Source of the DNA: Heyndrickxia camelliae
GTDB lineage: Bacteria > Bacillota > Bacilli > Bacillales > Bacillaceae_C
NCBI RefSeq assembly: GCF_002844575.1
Contig: NZ_PIQO01000015.1
Location: 56,093 to 120,092 of the forward strand
Length of the DNA: 64,000 bases
Reading direction: 5' to 3'
Within the stretch, counting starts at the first letter, position 1. Each line of letters opens with the position of its first letter. This document shows positions 1-9,683 of this stretch, piece by piece. Below the pieces are notes generated by a model, which was not told where the DNA came from, ran no database searches, and saw only the letters and a list, made by a program, of their open reading frames with translations. The position numbers and the translations under genes were made by a program.

Positions 1-111
1 GTCTTATTTTATTTCTTTATCACTCAAGTCCTGTTATATTTATTTTGGAGTCAGGGGTGCGACCTGTGAACAAACTAACTAATAACATTAGTGCAACACT
101 TAAGAGGGTGA

Positions 112-2049
112 ATGGATAAATTGGTATCAAAGCGGCAAAAAGATATCGTGTTATCTTTAATGGAAGAAAAAGAACCTGTTACAGCTGAATGGATGGCAAA
201 AGAGCTTGGTGTGAGTGACAGAACCATTCGCAATGAGATTAAAGAACTTCAATCACATAGCGCATCATTAGGACTTGAAATAATGTCGGTCCGTGGAAAA
301 GGATATCTATTAGAAATCAAGGATTATGAAGTGTTTGAAAGAGAATTTAGTCCCAGAGCAAATGAAGCAATAAATGAAAATCAATCTGTTTTTACCGACC
401 ATGAAAATCGCGTTTTGTATATTTTAAAACGTTTCCTATTAGAAAAGGAACCAATAAAATTAGAAAGTCTTGAAGAGGAGCTATTTGTTTCCAAGCCGAT
501 CGTACAAAGTGAATTAAAAATGGTACGTGAAATACTGGATAATTATGATTTGAAGCTAGTTTCCAGACCGCATTATGGAACACAGGTCGAAGGAGACGAA
601 TATATGAAGCGGCTCTGTTTTTCAAATTATATTTTAAGTCGAAACGGCAACTTAAACATCGATAGCCAATCCTTTAAATTATTGGACCAAGTACTATTTA
701 ACAAAGTTAAGAAAATTATCATAAGAAAAGTGAAGGAATACAGAATTGAGATTTCTGACATTGCCCTTGAAAATTTAGCAACCCATATCACAATTGGCTG
801 TAAGAGAATTGATGAAGGTTTTGTGATTGAAAATCTTCAGCACGATATAACAGGAAAATATCCCTTTGAAAGAATTGTTGCCAATGAAATTGTAAAAGAA
901 GTAGAAGAAATAACCGGTTTAGCATTTCCTGAAGCAGAAATTGATTATATTGTTGTCCATCTTTTAGGGACAAAATTAATTCAAAAGAATACGCTAAATG
1001 AATTTAGTAAATTTGATGAATTAGGCACTATCATTCACTGTATGCTGGAAAGACTGAAAACCGAATTAAATTGGGATTTCTATAATGATCTTGAATTCAT
1101 CCAGGCTTTGACTTTGCATATTCGGCCTGCCATGAACCGGTTACGTTATAACTTGAATATTCGCAATCCATTATTAGATGAGATTAAAAGGAAATATCCT
1201 AGTGCATTTGAGGGAGCTGCCATTGCAAGCAGATGCATGGAAGAATATTTGAATATTGAGGTAGGAGAACACGAAATAGCGTATATTGCCTTACATATCG
1301 GTGTGGCATTGGAAAGAATGAAGACAATGCAGAAGCAGACAAAACGGGTGATGGTAGTGTGTGCTTCCGGTGTTGGAAGTGCAAAGCTGTTGTATTATCG
1401 GTTGAAAAATGAATTTAAAGATGATATTGATATTGTGGCTACCACGAATTACTATCAATTAGATGAATATGACCTATCCTCGATAGATTTTATTATTAGT
1501 ACGGTTCCAATCAAGGAGGATATTGGTGTTCCTGTACAGGTCGTCAATACATTTTTGGGGGAAAGAGATATTGCATTGATCAGACAGGGCATATCGTCTG
1601 CCATATCAAGTGATCAAGAGCGCTATCTAGATGAATCTAGGGTATTTATTCATAAGGAATTTGAGGATAAGGAAAGTGTCATTCGCTTTATGTGTGAGAA
1701 GTTATACGAACAAAAGTTAGTATCGAAAGATTATGTACATTCGGTGTTGGAAAGGGAGGTTGTCGCACCAACGTGCTTTGGTAATCTTGTCGCGATTCCT
1801 CACCCACTTACACCGGTAACAGAGGAAACCTTTTGGACCGTGTGTACGCTAAAGAAGCCAATTGAATGGGCAGATAAAAATATGGTTCAATTTATTTGTT
1901 TATTAAATATAAGAAGGGTACCTAATGGTGACCTGGAAAGAATGTATAAAAGGCTAATTGCCATAATTGAAAGCAGTACTACAGTCCAAAAAATTCTAAA
2001 GAGTGAATCCGCAGATGAAATTATCAAGATTCTTAATCAATCTATTTGA
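112..2049 (+). CDS. licR: LicR/CelR-type PRD transcriptional activator
   Basis: 645 aa, the usual length of LicR-type PTS-regulated activators. Domains visible in order: N-terminal HTH_11 (about 5-60, VTAEWMAKELGVSDRTIRNE), second HTH/Mga-like segment (about 90-175), two PRD domains (about 185-300 and 305-410, with conserved His in LATHITIG and YIALHIGVAL), an EIIB-like domain (about 415-505, P-loop VCASGVGSAKLL with Cys) and an EIIA-like C-terminus (about 515-645, GNLVAIPHPL with the phosphorylatable His). PRD activators of this family are controlled by HPr/EII phosphorylation. It lies directly upstream of a cellobiose PTS operon, which is its expected target. Start ATG is supported by AAGAGGGTGA just upstream. 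Family call is secure; the precise symbol is by analogy with B. subtilis licR-licBCAH. Confidence 0.9.
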   Translation: MDKLVSKRQKDIVLSLMEEKEPVTAEWMAKELGVSDRTIRNEIKELQSHSASLGLEIMSVRGKGYLLEIKDYEVFEREFSPRANEAINENQSVFTDHENRVLYILKRFLLEKEPIKLESLEEELFVSKPIVQSELKMVREILDNYDLKLVSRPHYGTQVEGDEYMKRLCFSNYILSRNGNLNIDSQSFKLLDQVLFNKVKKIIIRKVKEYRIEISDIALENLATHITIGCKRIDEGFVIENLQHDITGKYPFERIVANEIVKEVEEITGLAFPEAEIDYIVVHLLGTKLIQKNTLNEFSKFDELGTIIHCMLERLKTELNWDFYNDLEFIQALTLHIRPAMNRLRYNLNIRNPLLDEIKRKYPSAFEGAAIASRCMEEYLNIEVGEHEIAYIALHIGVALERMKTMQKQTKRVMVVCASGVGSAKLLYYRLKNEFKDDIDIVATTNYYQLDEYDLSSIDFIISTVPIKEDIGVPVQVVNTFLGERDIALIRQGISSAISSDQERYLDESRVFIHKEFEDKESVIRFMCEKLYEQKLVSKDYVHSVLEREVVAPTCFGNLVAIPHPLTPVTEETFWTVCTLKKPIEWADKNMVQFICLLNIRRVPNGDLERMYKRLIAIIESSTTVQKILKSESADEIIKILNQSI

Positions 2050-2075
2050 GGTATTCCAATGGGATACCTTTTTTT
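2050..2075 (+). terminator. rho-independent terminator after licR
   Basis: Stem GGTATTCC / GGGATACC (one G-T pair) with a 3-nt loop, followed by seven T residues, starting at the licR stop codon. It separates the regulator from the PTS operon. Confidence 0.85.
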
Positions 2076-2104
2076 AGTGCTGTTCTATTAGAAAAATGAA
2101 TGGA

Positions 2105-2125
2105 TTTTCCGTTACTAACGGAAAA
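2105..2125. repeat. inverted repeat in the cel leader region
   Basis: TTTTCCGTT and AACGGAAAA form a perfect 9-bp inverted repeat around ACT. There is no T-run matching a terminator geometry; it could be an operator or a second hairpin. Function not known. Confidence 0.4.
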
Positions 2126-2139
2126 AACCTTTCTGCAAT

Positions 2140-2153
2140 TTTAAACGCTTTCA
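2140..2153 (-). promoter_or_regulatory. cre site (CcpA) upstream of cel operon
   Basis: Read on the minus strand, TGAAAGCGTTTAAA fits the cre consensus TGWAANCGNTNWCA with one mismatch. It lies about 110 bp upstream of the EIIB gene, so carbon catabolite control of the operon is expected. Confidence 0.7.
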
Positions 2154-2170
2154 AATTAAACTATAAACAT

Positions 2171-2222
2171 AAAGTGATCGATGCACTTTAAAACGGTGGC
2201 CAACAATAATTGGCATAATGTT
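2171..2222 (+). promoter_or_regulatory. candidate activator-binding and promoter region of cel operon
   Basis: AAAGTG-7 nt-CACTTT (2171-2189) is a symmetric candidate LicR site. About 20 bp further GCCAA-6 nt-TTGGC forms a second dyad, and CATAAT (2214-2219) could be a -10 box. No convincing -35 box stands 17 bp upstream, consistent with an activator-dependent promoter. The assignment of protein to site is inference. Confidence 0.4.
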
Positions 2223-2261
2223 TTTTAAAATATCTTTTAACCATTATAGGGGGAATTACTA

Positions 2262-2573
2262 ATGAATATTTTACTATGTTGTGCAGCAGGTATGAGTACA
2301 AGTTTACTAGTATCTAAGATGGAAAAAGCAGCACAGGAGCAAGGTATAGATGCAAAAATTTGGGCGGTTGCCTCCAATCAAGTTAACTTAAACATTGACG
2401 AGGCGGATGTTCTTCTTTTAGGACCGCAAGTACGCTTCTTATTACCTAAAATGAAACAGTTAGGTGAAGAAAAGGGTATTCCGGTGGATGCAATCAATCC
2501 GGTTCACTATGGTATGTGTAATGGACAAGAAGTATTAAAAACAGCAATAAATATGATAGATAACAACAAGTAA
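2262..2573 (+). CDS. celA: PTS cellobiose/beta-glucoside EIIB
   Basis: 103 aa EIIB of the lactose/cellobiose PTS family, full length. The phospho-acceptor loop [17 protein letters not shown] is at the N-terminus; Cys7, immediately before AAGMSTS, aligns with the phosphorylated Cys of ChbB-type proteins. [15 protein letters not shown] is also typical. It passes phosphate from EIIA to the sugar bound by EIIC at the membrane. First gene of the operon EIIB-EIIC-EIIA-GH1, the same set as licBCAH. ATG chosen because AGGGGGAA stands 9 nt upstream. Confidence 0.93.
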   Translation: MNILLCCAAGMSTSLLVSKMEKAAQEQGIDAKIWAVASNQVNLNIDEADVLLLGPQVRFLLPKMKQLGEEKGIPVDAINPVHYGMCNGQEVLKTAINMIDNNK

Positions 2574-2592
2574 GGAAAAAGGGGAAAAACAT

Positions 2593-3933
2593 ATGAATAA
2601 GTTCAATCGCTTTCTGGAAGAGAAAGTCATGCCTGTTGCAGCAAAAATTGGCGGGCAAAGACACTTATTAGCTCTAAGGGATGGTATTATTGCGACAATG
2701 CCATTCATTGTCATTGGTTCATTTTTCATGATCTTGGCTAACCTGCCAATTCCTGGGTATGCAGATTGGATGACATCTATTTTTGGTCCAACCTGGTCTG
2801 CTAAATTAAACTATCCAGTGGATGCAACGTTTAATATCATGTCGCTTATTGCTTCTTTCGCAGTTGCTTACCGATTAGCAGAAACCTATAAGGTCGATGC
2901 GATGAGTGCAGGAACCATATCAGTGGCAGCTTTCTTGTTATCAACACCATTTAGTTTCAATTTTACTCCAGTTGATGCTGAAACAGGGGTAATGGTAACC
3001 GGTGCGATATCGAAGGCTTTCCTAAGCAGTAAAGGTTTATTCGTTGCATTGCTTATTGGTATATTATCTACGGAAATTTATCGTTGGGTTGTTAAAAGGA
3101 ATATTGTTATTAAATTGCCATCAAGCGTACCATCAAGTGTTGGTAAATCTTTTGCAGCTTTAATTCCAGGATTTCTGGTACTATTTGTAATTTGGGTAAT
3201 TCGCTTACTTGTTGAACTAACTCCATATGAAAATATTAACAACTTATTTATGACAGTTTTGGGTGAACCACTAAAATTGGTAGGGCTTACTCTTGGAGGA
3301 ACAATTGTTGCAGAATTATTCGTAACGATACTGTGGGCTTGTGGATTACACGGAACGAACATTGTTAAAGGTGTAATGGAACCAATATGGTATGGTGCTA
3401 TGGGTGACAATATGACGGCATATCAAGCTCATGAACCTCTACCACACATTGTTACACAACAGTTCTTTGATAACTTCATCCACATTGGTGGAACAGGTGT
3501 AACATTTGGTTTAGTTCTTTCAATGGTATTGTTTGCAAAATCTCAACAAATGAAACAACTTGGTCGTTTGACCCTTGCTCCAGGTATCTTTAATATTAAC
3601 GAGCCAGTCATCTTTGGTTTACCAATTGTGTTAAATCCAATCATGATTATTCCATTCGTTCTTACTTCCATCGTTACAGTCATTGTAACTTTCCTTGGAA
3701 TGGATATGGGATTAGTTGCAAAACCAGTAGGTATTGCCGTACCTTGGACAATGCCGCCAGTTATCTCGGGTTATCTTGCTTCCGGTGGACATCTTTCCGG
3801 AGCTGTTATGAATATCGTAAACATTTTAATTTCATTCTTCATCTATCTTCCATTCTTCAAAATATATGATAGGGCCAAGAAACGAGAAGAGGATGCAATG
3901 AATGCAGCAGAATTGAAAGAAAATATTTTGTAA
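2593..3933 (+). CDS. celB: PTS cellobiose/beta-glucoside EIIC permease
   Basis: 446 aa polytopic membrane protein of the lactose/cellobiose EIIC family, starting 19 nt after the EIIB stop. Typical N-terminus (MPVAAKIGGQRHLLALRDGI), the substrate-domain region HGTNIVKGVMEP and the motif GIFNINEPVIFGLPIVLNPIMIIPF are clear. It imports a beta-diglucoside and works with the adjacent EIIB and EIIA. Regulation is expected through the upstream LicR-like activator and cre. Substrate (cellobiose, other beta-glucosides) is inferred from the GH1 gene downstream. Confidence 0.93.
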   Translation: MNKFNRFLEEKVMPVAAKIGGQRHLLALRDGIIATMPFIVIGSFFMILANLPIPGYADWMTSIFGPTWSAKLNYPVDATFNIMSLIASFAVAYRLAETYKVDAMSAGTISVAAFLLSTPFSFNFTPVDAETGVMVTGAISKAFLSSKGLFVALLIGILSTEIYRWVVKRNIVIKLPSSVPSSVGKSFAALIPGFLVLFVIWVIRLLVELTPYENINNLFMTVLGEPLKLVGLTLGGTIVAELFVTILWACGLHGTNIVKGVMEPIWYGAMGDNMTAYQAHEPLPHIVTQQFFDNFIHIGGTGVTFGLVLSMVLFAKSQQMKQLGRLTLAPGIFNINEPVIFGLPIVLNPIMIIPFVLTSIVTVIVTFLGMDMGLVAKPVGIAVPWTMPPVISGYLASGGHLSGAVMNIVNILISFFIYLPFFKIYDRAKKREEDAMNAAELKENIL

Positions 3934-4045
3934 GAAAGTGACAGGGCCTAAGTATTACTAGTACTGTCTTTACACTTACTTTTATCATTAAACAAATTGG
4001 AAAAGAAATGCTCTTTCCTAGTAAACAAATGAAAGGCTGTTTAAC

Positions 4046-4369
4046 ATGAATAATAAAGAAGAACTTTACAATCTTGCATTTCAATTAATCCTACATGCAG
4101 GAAATGCAAAAAGCCTGTCAATGGAAGCGATGTATGCAGCCAAAGAAGGCAATTTTACTGAGGCAGAAACGAAACTAACGGAAGCAGATTCTGCCTTCAA
4201 TGAAGCGCATCATGTTCAAACGGATCTAATTCAAAAAGAAGCAAATGGTGAGAAATTTGATCTCCCACTTATGATGGTTCATGCTCAAGACCATTTGATG
4301 ACTTCCATGACCCTTAAAGATTTGGCAAAAGAAATCATCGATTTGCACAAACTTATCAAAAAGGTATAG
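4046..4369 (+). CDS. celC: PTS cellobiose/beta-glucoside EIIA
   Basis: 107 aa, all-helical EIIA of the lactose/cellobiose family. The signature LMMVHAQDHLMT contains the phosphorylated His79, and Asp82 corresponds to the metal-binding Asp at the trimer axis. N-terminal helix NLAFQLILHAGNAKSLSMEAM is typical. It accepts phosphate from HPr-His and hands it to the EIIB encoded two genes upstream. GAAAGG precedes the ATG. A gap of 112 bp after the EIIC gene holds no obvious terminator. Confidence 0.92.
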   Translation: MNNKEELYNLAFQLILHAGNAKSLSMEAMYAAKEGNFTEAETKLTEADSAFNEAHHVQTDLIQKEANGEKFDLPLMMVHAQDHLMTSMTLKDLAKEIIDLHKLIKKV

Positions 4370-4401
4370 AAACAATAATTGAAAGAATGTTCGTCTTCTT
4401 T

Positions 4402-4432
4402 AAAAAAGCCCGACTTATTTTGGGCTTTTTTT
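4402..4432 (+). terminator. terminator/attenuator between EIIA and GH1 genes
   Basis: AAAAAGCCC and GGGCTTTTT pair around a 10-nt loop and end in a T-run. As the GH1 gene that follows belongs to the pathway, partial read-through is likely. Confidence 0.8.
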
Positions 4433-4485
4433 AATCAAGGTTATTTTAGACCTGATTTTAACAATTATATGGAGAAAGGAAATGA

Positions 4486-5985
<1,500 letters not shown>

Positions 5986-6095
5986 AATAAATTTCAAGAT
6001 TAACTAACATAAGACTTGTGTTTGAGGGCCCACAGATATGGAGTTACAATACTTGTTGTTGGGACCGAAAGCGTTCTAGCAGGAGGGGGGCTCAT

Positions 6096-6854
6096 TTAGT
6101 AGGTACCCCTCTTTAGCGTTTTACGAAAAAATTGATTTAAGTCTTCAGTTACATTCTTATCAACCGTTGGAATAGTGTTAACGTAATCCTCAATATGCTT
6201 TAATTCCATTTCTATATACTTGTTGACAAAAGGTAAATTAGACACGCATATATATTCGTGTTTTGTTTGTTTCAATTGAATTAGATGATACATTTCCTTT
6301 TTAAGGTTTTCTTCTTTTATTAATTTGGCCACTAAGTTAGGAAAGTGGACCGTTGGAAACGAATCTTCGGTTTCTATTGCTTTACATGCTAGCAGGGGAC
6401 GTAAAACATTTAAATATTGTTTCACCTTTATCTTGTCCTTTTGAAAAATGTCTTTAGCATTTCGCTTTGACATGTTGAGATAGTGGAAAAGACAAGCTTT
6501 AGCAGAAAAGGCTTGTTTCGCAAGATTCTTCACTTCATGATAAAATGGTTCCCTTTTTATATAGATGATGTCTGAATGCAGCCACTCCAATAAAGGAGGA
6601 TTTGATTTTCTCAATAATAATAAAGTTTTTCGTAAATCCCACCCTGATAGATCAAGTGACTGTGTAATTGGTTGTTCAATAACATCACGTTTTTGATCGA
6701 TATCTAAATACCAGTCAAGTGGGTGCATATAAATAAACCGAACATCATAATCACTATGGTCAGATTGAAGACCCCAAGCACGACTTCCCGCCTCACATGC
6801 AAACAATATTTTTACATCATATTTTGTTGCCACTTTTAAAAGCTGATCTTGCAT
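6096..6854 (-). CDS. ycgL: nucleotidyltransferase-fold protein, YcgL-like
   Basis: 252 aa. N-terminal nucleotidyltransferase core with the motif AGSRAWGLQSDHSDYDVRF (G-S plus D-x-D), the hallmark of the pol-beta-like family COG3541 (YcgL). Its substrate is not known. I prefer the ATG at 6854 because GGGGGAATC stands 8 nt upstream; a longer reading from 6890 would overlap the preceding gene. It lies downstream of an SDR gene on the same strand, 17 bp apart, so the two are probably cotranscribed. Convergent with the GH1 gene; a GAGGGG/CCCCTC dyad near 6080-6113 may serve as terminator. Confidence 0.75.
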   Translation of the reverse strand: MQDQLLKVATKYDVKILFACEAGSRAWGLQSDHSDYDVRFIYMHPLDWYLDIDQKRDVIEQPITQSLDLSGWDLRKTLLLLRKSNPPLLEWLHSDIIYIKREPFYHEVKNLAKQAFSAKACLFHYLNMSKRNAKDIFQKDKIKVKQYLNVLRPLLACKAIETEDSFPTVHFPNLVAKLIKEENLKKEMYHLIQLKQTKHEYICVSNLPFVNKYIEMELKHIEDYVNTIPTVDKNVTEDLNQFFRKTLKRGTY

Positions 6855-6871
6855 GTTGATTCCCCCGATAT

Positions 6872-7408
6872 TTACGGACGTTTTTCCCAAGGCTGTAATA
6901 CGCCAATCACTTTCACAGGATTATCTTCTTGAATCGCTTGAATAACCCCAAAAGAAATTTCATGATTGAATAGCCAGCGTGATTGGTTATCTTCAAGGAT
7001 AAAGCCAAGCTGTACTTGACGGTAAAGACAATTTTTCGGAACAGCGGCTGCCTCTTTTATTTTTTCTAAATGAGAGCTACTTCCCAAAACATGAAACAAT
7101 CGAAATTCCTTACTAGTTTTTGCAGCTTCTTTTAAAACAATCCCCAATGCATTTGGAGCTGAAGAGTGAATCCAAGCGACTATTAAATGTAATGGACCGT
7201 GTTGTCTAATCGTATATTGGATTTTTTGAAGAAGGTGAGCGTCATCGTGATAATCGACCGATAGAAAAGTTGAATGGGGAGAATCAGATAAGCGCTCATA
7301 TTTTGAGGAATCTCTGCCAATAACTGAAACAAAATATCCTTCTTTTTTCAGAAATAAGGTAACTTCGGACAGCATACCTGTACCGCCTACAATAAGTGCG
7401 TGTTTCAT
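6872..7408 (-). CDS. short-chain dehydrogenase/NAD(P)-binding protein
   Basis: 178 aa. N-terminal Rossmann motif ALIVGGTGMLSEVTLFL binds the dinucleotide; the remainder has alternating beta/alpha pattern (SVIGRD, LIVAWIH, FHVLGSS) but the classic YxxxK catalytic pair is not obvious, so activity as a dehydrogenase is uncertain. Length is short for classical SDRs (about 250 aa). AAGGGGG is 11 nt upstream of the ATG. Divergent from the SCP2 gene, sharing an 89-bp AT-rich promoter region. Confidence 0.7.
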   Translation of the reverse strand: MKHALIVGGTGMLSEVTLFLKKEGYFVSVIGRDSSKYERLSDSPHSTFLSVDYHDDAHLLQKIQYTIRQHGPLHLIVAWIHSSAPNALGIVLKEAAKTSKEFRLFHVLGSSSHLEKIKEAAAVPKNCLYRQVQLGFILEDNQSRWLFNHEISFGVIQAIQEDNPVKVIGVLQPWEKRP

Positions 7409-7497
7409 TAATAAAGTCCCCCTTTTTTAATATTATAATTATTATTTGATAATTCTAAAACTAATATAATATAGTAATAGAAAAAGGGGATGTATGT

Positions 7498-7848
7498 ATG
7501 AGTCAACTCAATGATAAAACGGTGACGGAAATATGGAAGGAAGTTGAACACTTGTTAAATGCAAATCGTACTCCATTCCAGGATATGAATGTTGTGTATC
7601 AATTTGAGTTGAGTGGTGATGATGGCGGCATCTATCAGTTAGTATTTTCAGATGGTCTTGCCAAAGTACTTTTTGAAGAATTGAAAGAACCTCAGTGTAC
7701 ACTGAAGATGAAGGTCTCCGATTTTAAAAAGTTTTTACAAGGAAAGATAAATAGCACTGCTGCATTTATGATGGGAAAGCTTAAGATAGATGGCAGTGTT
7801 GGGCAGGCATTGAAACTGGATAAGTTGTTAGGTCAATATGAGTTATAA
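7498..7848 (+). CDS. SCP2 sterol-binding domain protein
   Basis: 116 aa, a single SCP2-like domain. Diagnostic features are the alternating polar sheet YQFELSGDDGGIYQLVFSDG, the CTLKMKVSDF strand and the C-terminal FLQGKINSTAAFMMGKLKIDGSV segment. Such proteins bind hydrophobic ligands; the bacterial ligand is not known. AAAGGGGAT precedes the ATG. A TAATATAATATAG stretch about 40 bp upstream is a plausible -10 region. Confidence 0.85.
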   Translation: MSQLNDKTVTEIWKEVEHLLNANRTPFQDMNVVYQFELSGDDGGIYQLVFSDGLAKVLFEELKEPQCTLKMKVSDFKKFLQGKINSTAAFMMGKLKIDGSVGQALKLDKLLGQYEL

Positions 7849-7876
7849 AATAGAAAATATATAAGCATCATCATAG

Positions 7877-7918
7877 AAAAAGAGTCGTTCCTGTTTAAAA
7901 CATGGATCGGACTCTTTA
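7877..7918. terminator. bidirectional terminator between SCP2 and xre genes
   Basis: AAAGAGTC and GACTCTTT pair, with TTCC/GGAT extending the stem inside; flanked by A-run on the left and T-rich on the right, so it can serve both convergent genes. Confidence 0.7.
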
Positions 7919-8320
7919 TTTTCTTGCTTCTTCTGTTTTAACGATGGTATTTAATATTTGCGCAATATATTGCTGATTTTTTTCAGGTAGCAATGTTATC
8001 CGGCTAAGTAAGTTTTTAAAATTCGGATGCTCTAACAGGTATTCAAGGATGCGCTGTGATTCTGCGTCCTCAAAGCGTTCTCTTATGACCGTTTTTGCAA
8101 CAAGGGACTCTGAATCAATTCCATAAGTTAGGTATAAGAGAACCTCATTGGAAAGGTGAAAGGTTTTTCGAAATTCATTTAGTTCTGAAACAGTGAGTTC
8201 TTTTTCACCATTTTCTATTTTAGAAATGTCCGGCTGTTGTTTATGCAATCTAGCAGCCATTTCTTGCTGAGTTAATCCAAGATTTTCTCTAAATTCCTTG
8301 AACCGTTTTGAAAAAGACAT
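7916..8320 (-). CDS. Xre-family HTH regulator
   Basis: 134 aa. Residues 5-60 form a helix-turn-helix of the Cro/CI (Xre) type (FREFNENLGLTQQEMAARL-like, QPDISKIENG). The C-terminal 70 residues are helical with no recognised domain. It diverges from a gene of unknown function and the 200 bp between them contain an inverted repeat, so it may control its neighbour. GGGTGAAATT precedes the ATG. Confidence 0.85.
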   Translation of the reverse strand: MSFSKRFKEFRENLGLTQQEMAARLHKQQPDISKIENGEKELTVSELNEFRKTFHLSNEVLLYLTYGIDSESLVAKTVIRERFEDAESQRILEYLLEHPNFKNLLSRITLLPEKNQQYIAQILNTIVKTEEARK

Positions 8321-8466
8321 AATTTCACCCGCAGCTTTTTTTTACTATAAAGATAGAGCTTTTTTATTTTGATAAAAGATAGTATTCAAATTAGGAATAT
8401 ATTTTTTAATTCCTTTTTAGAATATAGCAACTTATTTACTATAAAATAAATTACCATTAATAGTAA

Positions 8467-8491
8467 TATTTAACTATTACATAGTTAAATA
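8467..8491. promoter_or_regulatory. inverted repeat, candidate Xre operator
   Basis: TATTTAACT-ATTACAT-AGTTAAATA, nine-bp arms with a 7-bp spacer, 30 bp upstream of the ATG at 8521. Flanking TAGTAAT half-copies occur. Binding by the divergent Xre protein is inferred from position. Confidence 0.45.
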
Positions 8492-8520
8492 GTAATAAAA
8501 ACTGATGAAAGGAGATTATA

Positions 8521-8973
8521 ATGAACCAGCTAAATATTCGGTTTAGAGAGATTCTATCACATGGTCGTTTTATAAGAGGGGATTATTTTCTAGTTTGCCA
8601 TGGTTATAAGCAATCGAATCAAGTAGTTAAAATACAAACATATTTTTCTCTAAGTCATGCACTTCAAAGCACCTCGCATCAAGACTCCGATTCATCATCC
8701 ATAATCTATATTACTCCGCTTCGGGAATGGACAACTCTAAAAATTCAAGCCTTAATAAAAGCTCAATACGTCGATATTTATATGTATATTGATTTAAAGA
8801 AAAATAGTATTTCTCTGGAAGTTATTCCGGACCAAAATATAGTATTATCAGACACACAAGTTGCAATGATTGTCTCGTGTTTCGGTATTAAGCAAGGCAA
8901 TAGAGTATTATACTTCAAGAACTTCCACAGAATTAAAGCATGGAAGAAACAAACCACAGAAATTCGACCATAA
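8521..8973 (+). CDS. conserved-looking hypothetical protein
   Basis: 150 aa, not recognised. No signal peptide or membrane segment; the sequence alternates short beta-like strands (SIIYITPL, YVDIYMYIDL, NSISLEVIP) and is basic at the C-terminus. AAAGGAGATTATA gives an excellent ribosome binding site 6-7 nt before the ATG, so translation is likely. Divergent from an Xre regulator with a palindrome between them; a regulated two-gene unit is possible. Confidence 0.65.
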   Translation: MNQLNIRFREILSHGRFIRGDYFLVCHGYKQSNQVVKIQTYFSLSHALQSTSHQDSDSSSIIYITPLREWTTLKIQALIKAQYVDIYMYIDLKKNSISLEVIPDQNIVLSDTQVAMIVSCFGIKQGNRVLYFKNFHRIKAWKKQTTEIRP

Positions 8974-9074
8974 AAATCAAATAAAATTTGCTTTCATCTT
9001 TTCATTCCGACAAAGTTTTATATTCGAAGGTTTTATAATACTGGTGAATGATAGTTATTAGGAGTGCTAATGCC

Positions 9075-9188
9075 TTGAATAATGAAGATGGAAACTTTTT
9101 TATAGGAATGTGTTGGGCTGTTTTAATAAGCATACCATTGTGGCTTTCCTTTTTTGGATGGATAAAGGTAATAACTCGCTTCTTATAA
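9075..9188 (+). CDS. small single-span membrane protein
   Basis: 37 aa starting at TTG: LNNEDGNFF then IGMCWAVLISIPLWLSFFGWI, a clear transmembrane helix, ending KVITRFL. AGGAG stands 10 nt before the TTG and TATAAT lies at 9034-9039. The stop codon is followed after 7 nt by a strong terminator (9196-9232), which supports a real short transcription unit. Function unknown. Confidence 0.5.
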   Translation: MNNEDGNFFIGMCWAVLISIPLWLSFFGWIKVITRFL

Positions 9189-9195
9189 TTTGAGT

Positions 9196-9232
9196 GAAAA
9201 GGAAATTGGTCGTTTGTTCCTTTTCTTTTTTT
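9196..9232 (+). terminator. rho-independent terminator
   Basis: GAAAAGGAA and TTCCTTTTC form a perfect 9-bp stem followed by seven T. It closes the small unit ending at 9188. Confidence 0.85.
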
Positions 9233-9318
9233 GTTCTGCACACCTTCCGATTTAAATATATCTCAATAATAACGAGAAACAGAGAATTTTCAGAAATGGT
9301 TGTTCATTTTTGAATTAA

Positions 9319-9408
9319 TTAAAGAGAGTTAATATAAAGGAACCCTGTAATAACAGCCAGTGAAATAACTAGCAATGTGTATGAATTATTCTTCAGAATT
9401 TTCCTCAT
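9319..9408 (-). CDS. small membrane peptide
   Basis: 29 aa: MRKILKNNSY followed by TLLVISLAVITGFLYI, a single membrane span with positive N-terminus, then NSL. A textbook AGGAGG lies 8 nt before the ATG. It faces the CwlO-like gene promoter region. Too short for homology-based naming; the strong RBS is the main support. Confidence 0.5.
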   Translation of the reverse strand: MRKILKNNSYTLLVISLAVITGFLYINSL

Positions 9409-9567
9409 TAATGGCCCTCCTATAAGAAAAGTACTAAAATTTCAAAGTTTAATAGATTCTATGCACCCTCTTAAAAAAGTATTCCAATAGAGGTTTTGTA
9501 AAAAACAGATATAAAATTGAAATAAAACTGTAATGTTTAAATGGCCCAAATTGTCGAAATTTGATGA

Positions 9568-9573
9568 TATAAT
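9568..9573 (+). promoter_or_regulatory. -10 box of the CwlO-like gene
   Basis: TATAAT at 9568-9573 with no good -35 box at 17 bp, leaving a leader of about 105 nt with a GAGTGCG/CGCTCTT dyad near 9598-9615. A weak -35 fits an activator-dependent promoter such as WalR control of cwlO in B. subtilis, but I could not see a clean WalR box. Confidence 0.4.
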
Positions 9574-9683
9574 ATCTTTATTAATTAGTGAATACAGGAG
9601 TGCGCGAGTCGCTCTTTTATATAATTTTAAATAAAAAAAAGAATCTAGTAGCTTTATTTACATACCATGGAGGAGAAAAAAAA

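Noticed and set aside
2204..2222. Possible sigma-54 promoter (TGGC...) before the EIIB gene
   Set aside because: No GG-GC -24/-12 pair with correct spacing, and the regulator lacks the sigma-54 AAA+ domain of LevR-type activators.
3078..3410. 110-codon antisense frame within the first EIIC gene
   Set aside because: Shadow of the real coding frame; no RBS.
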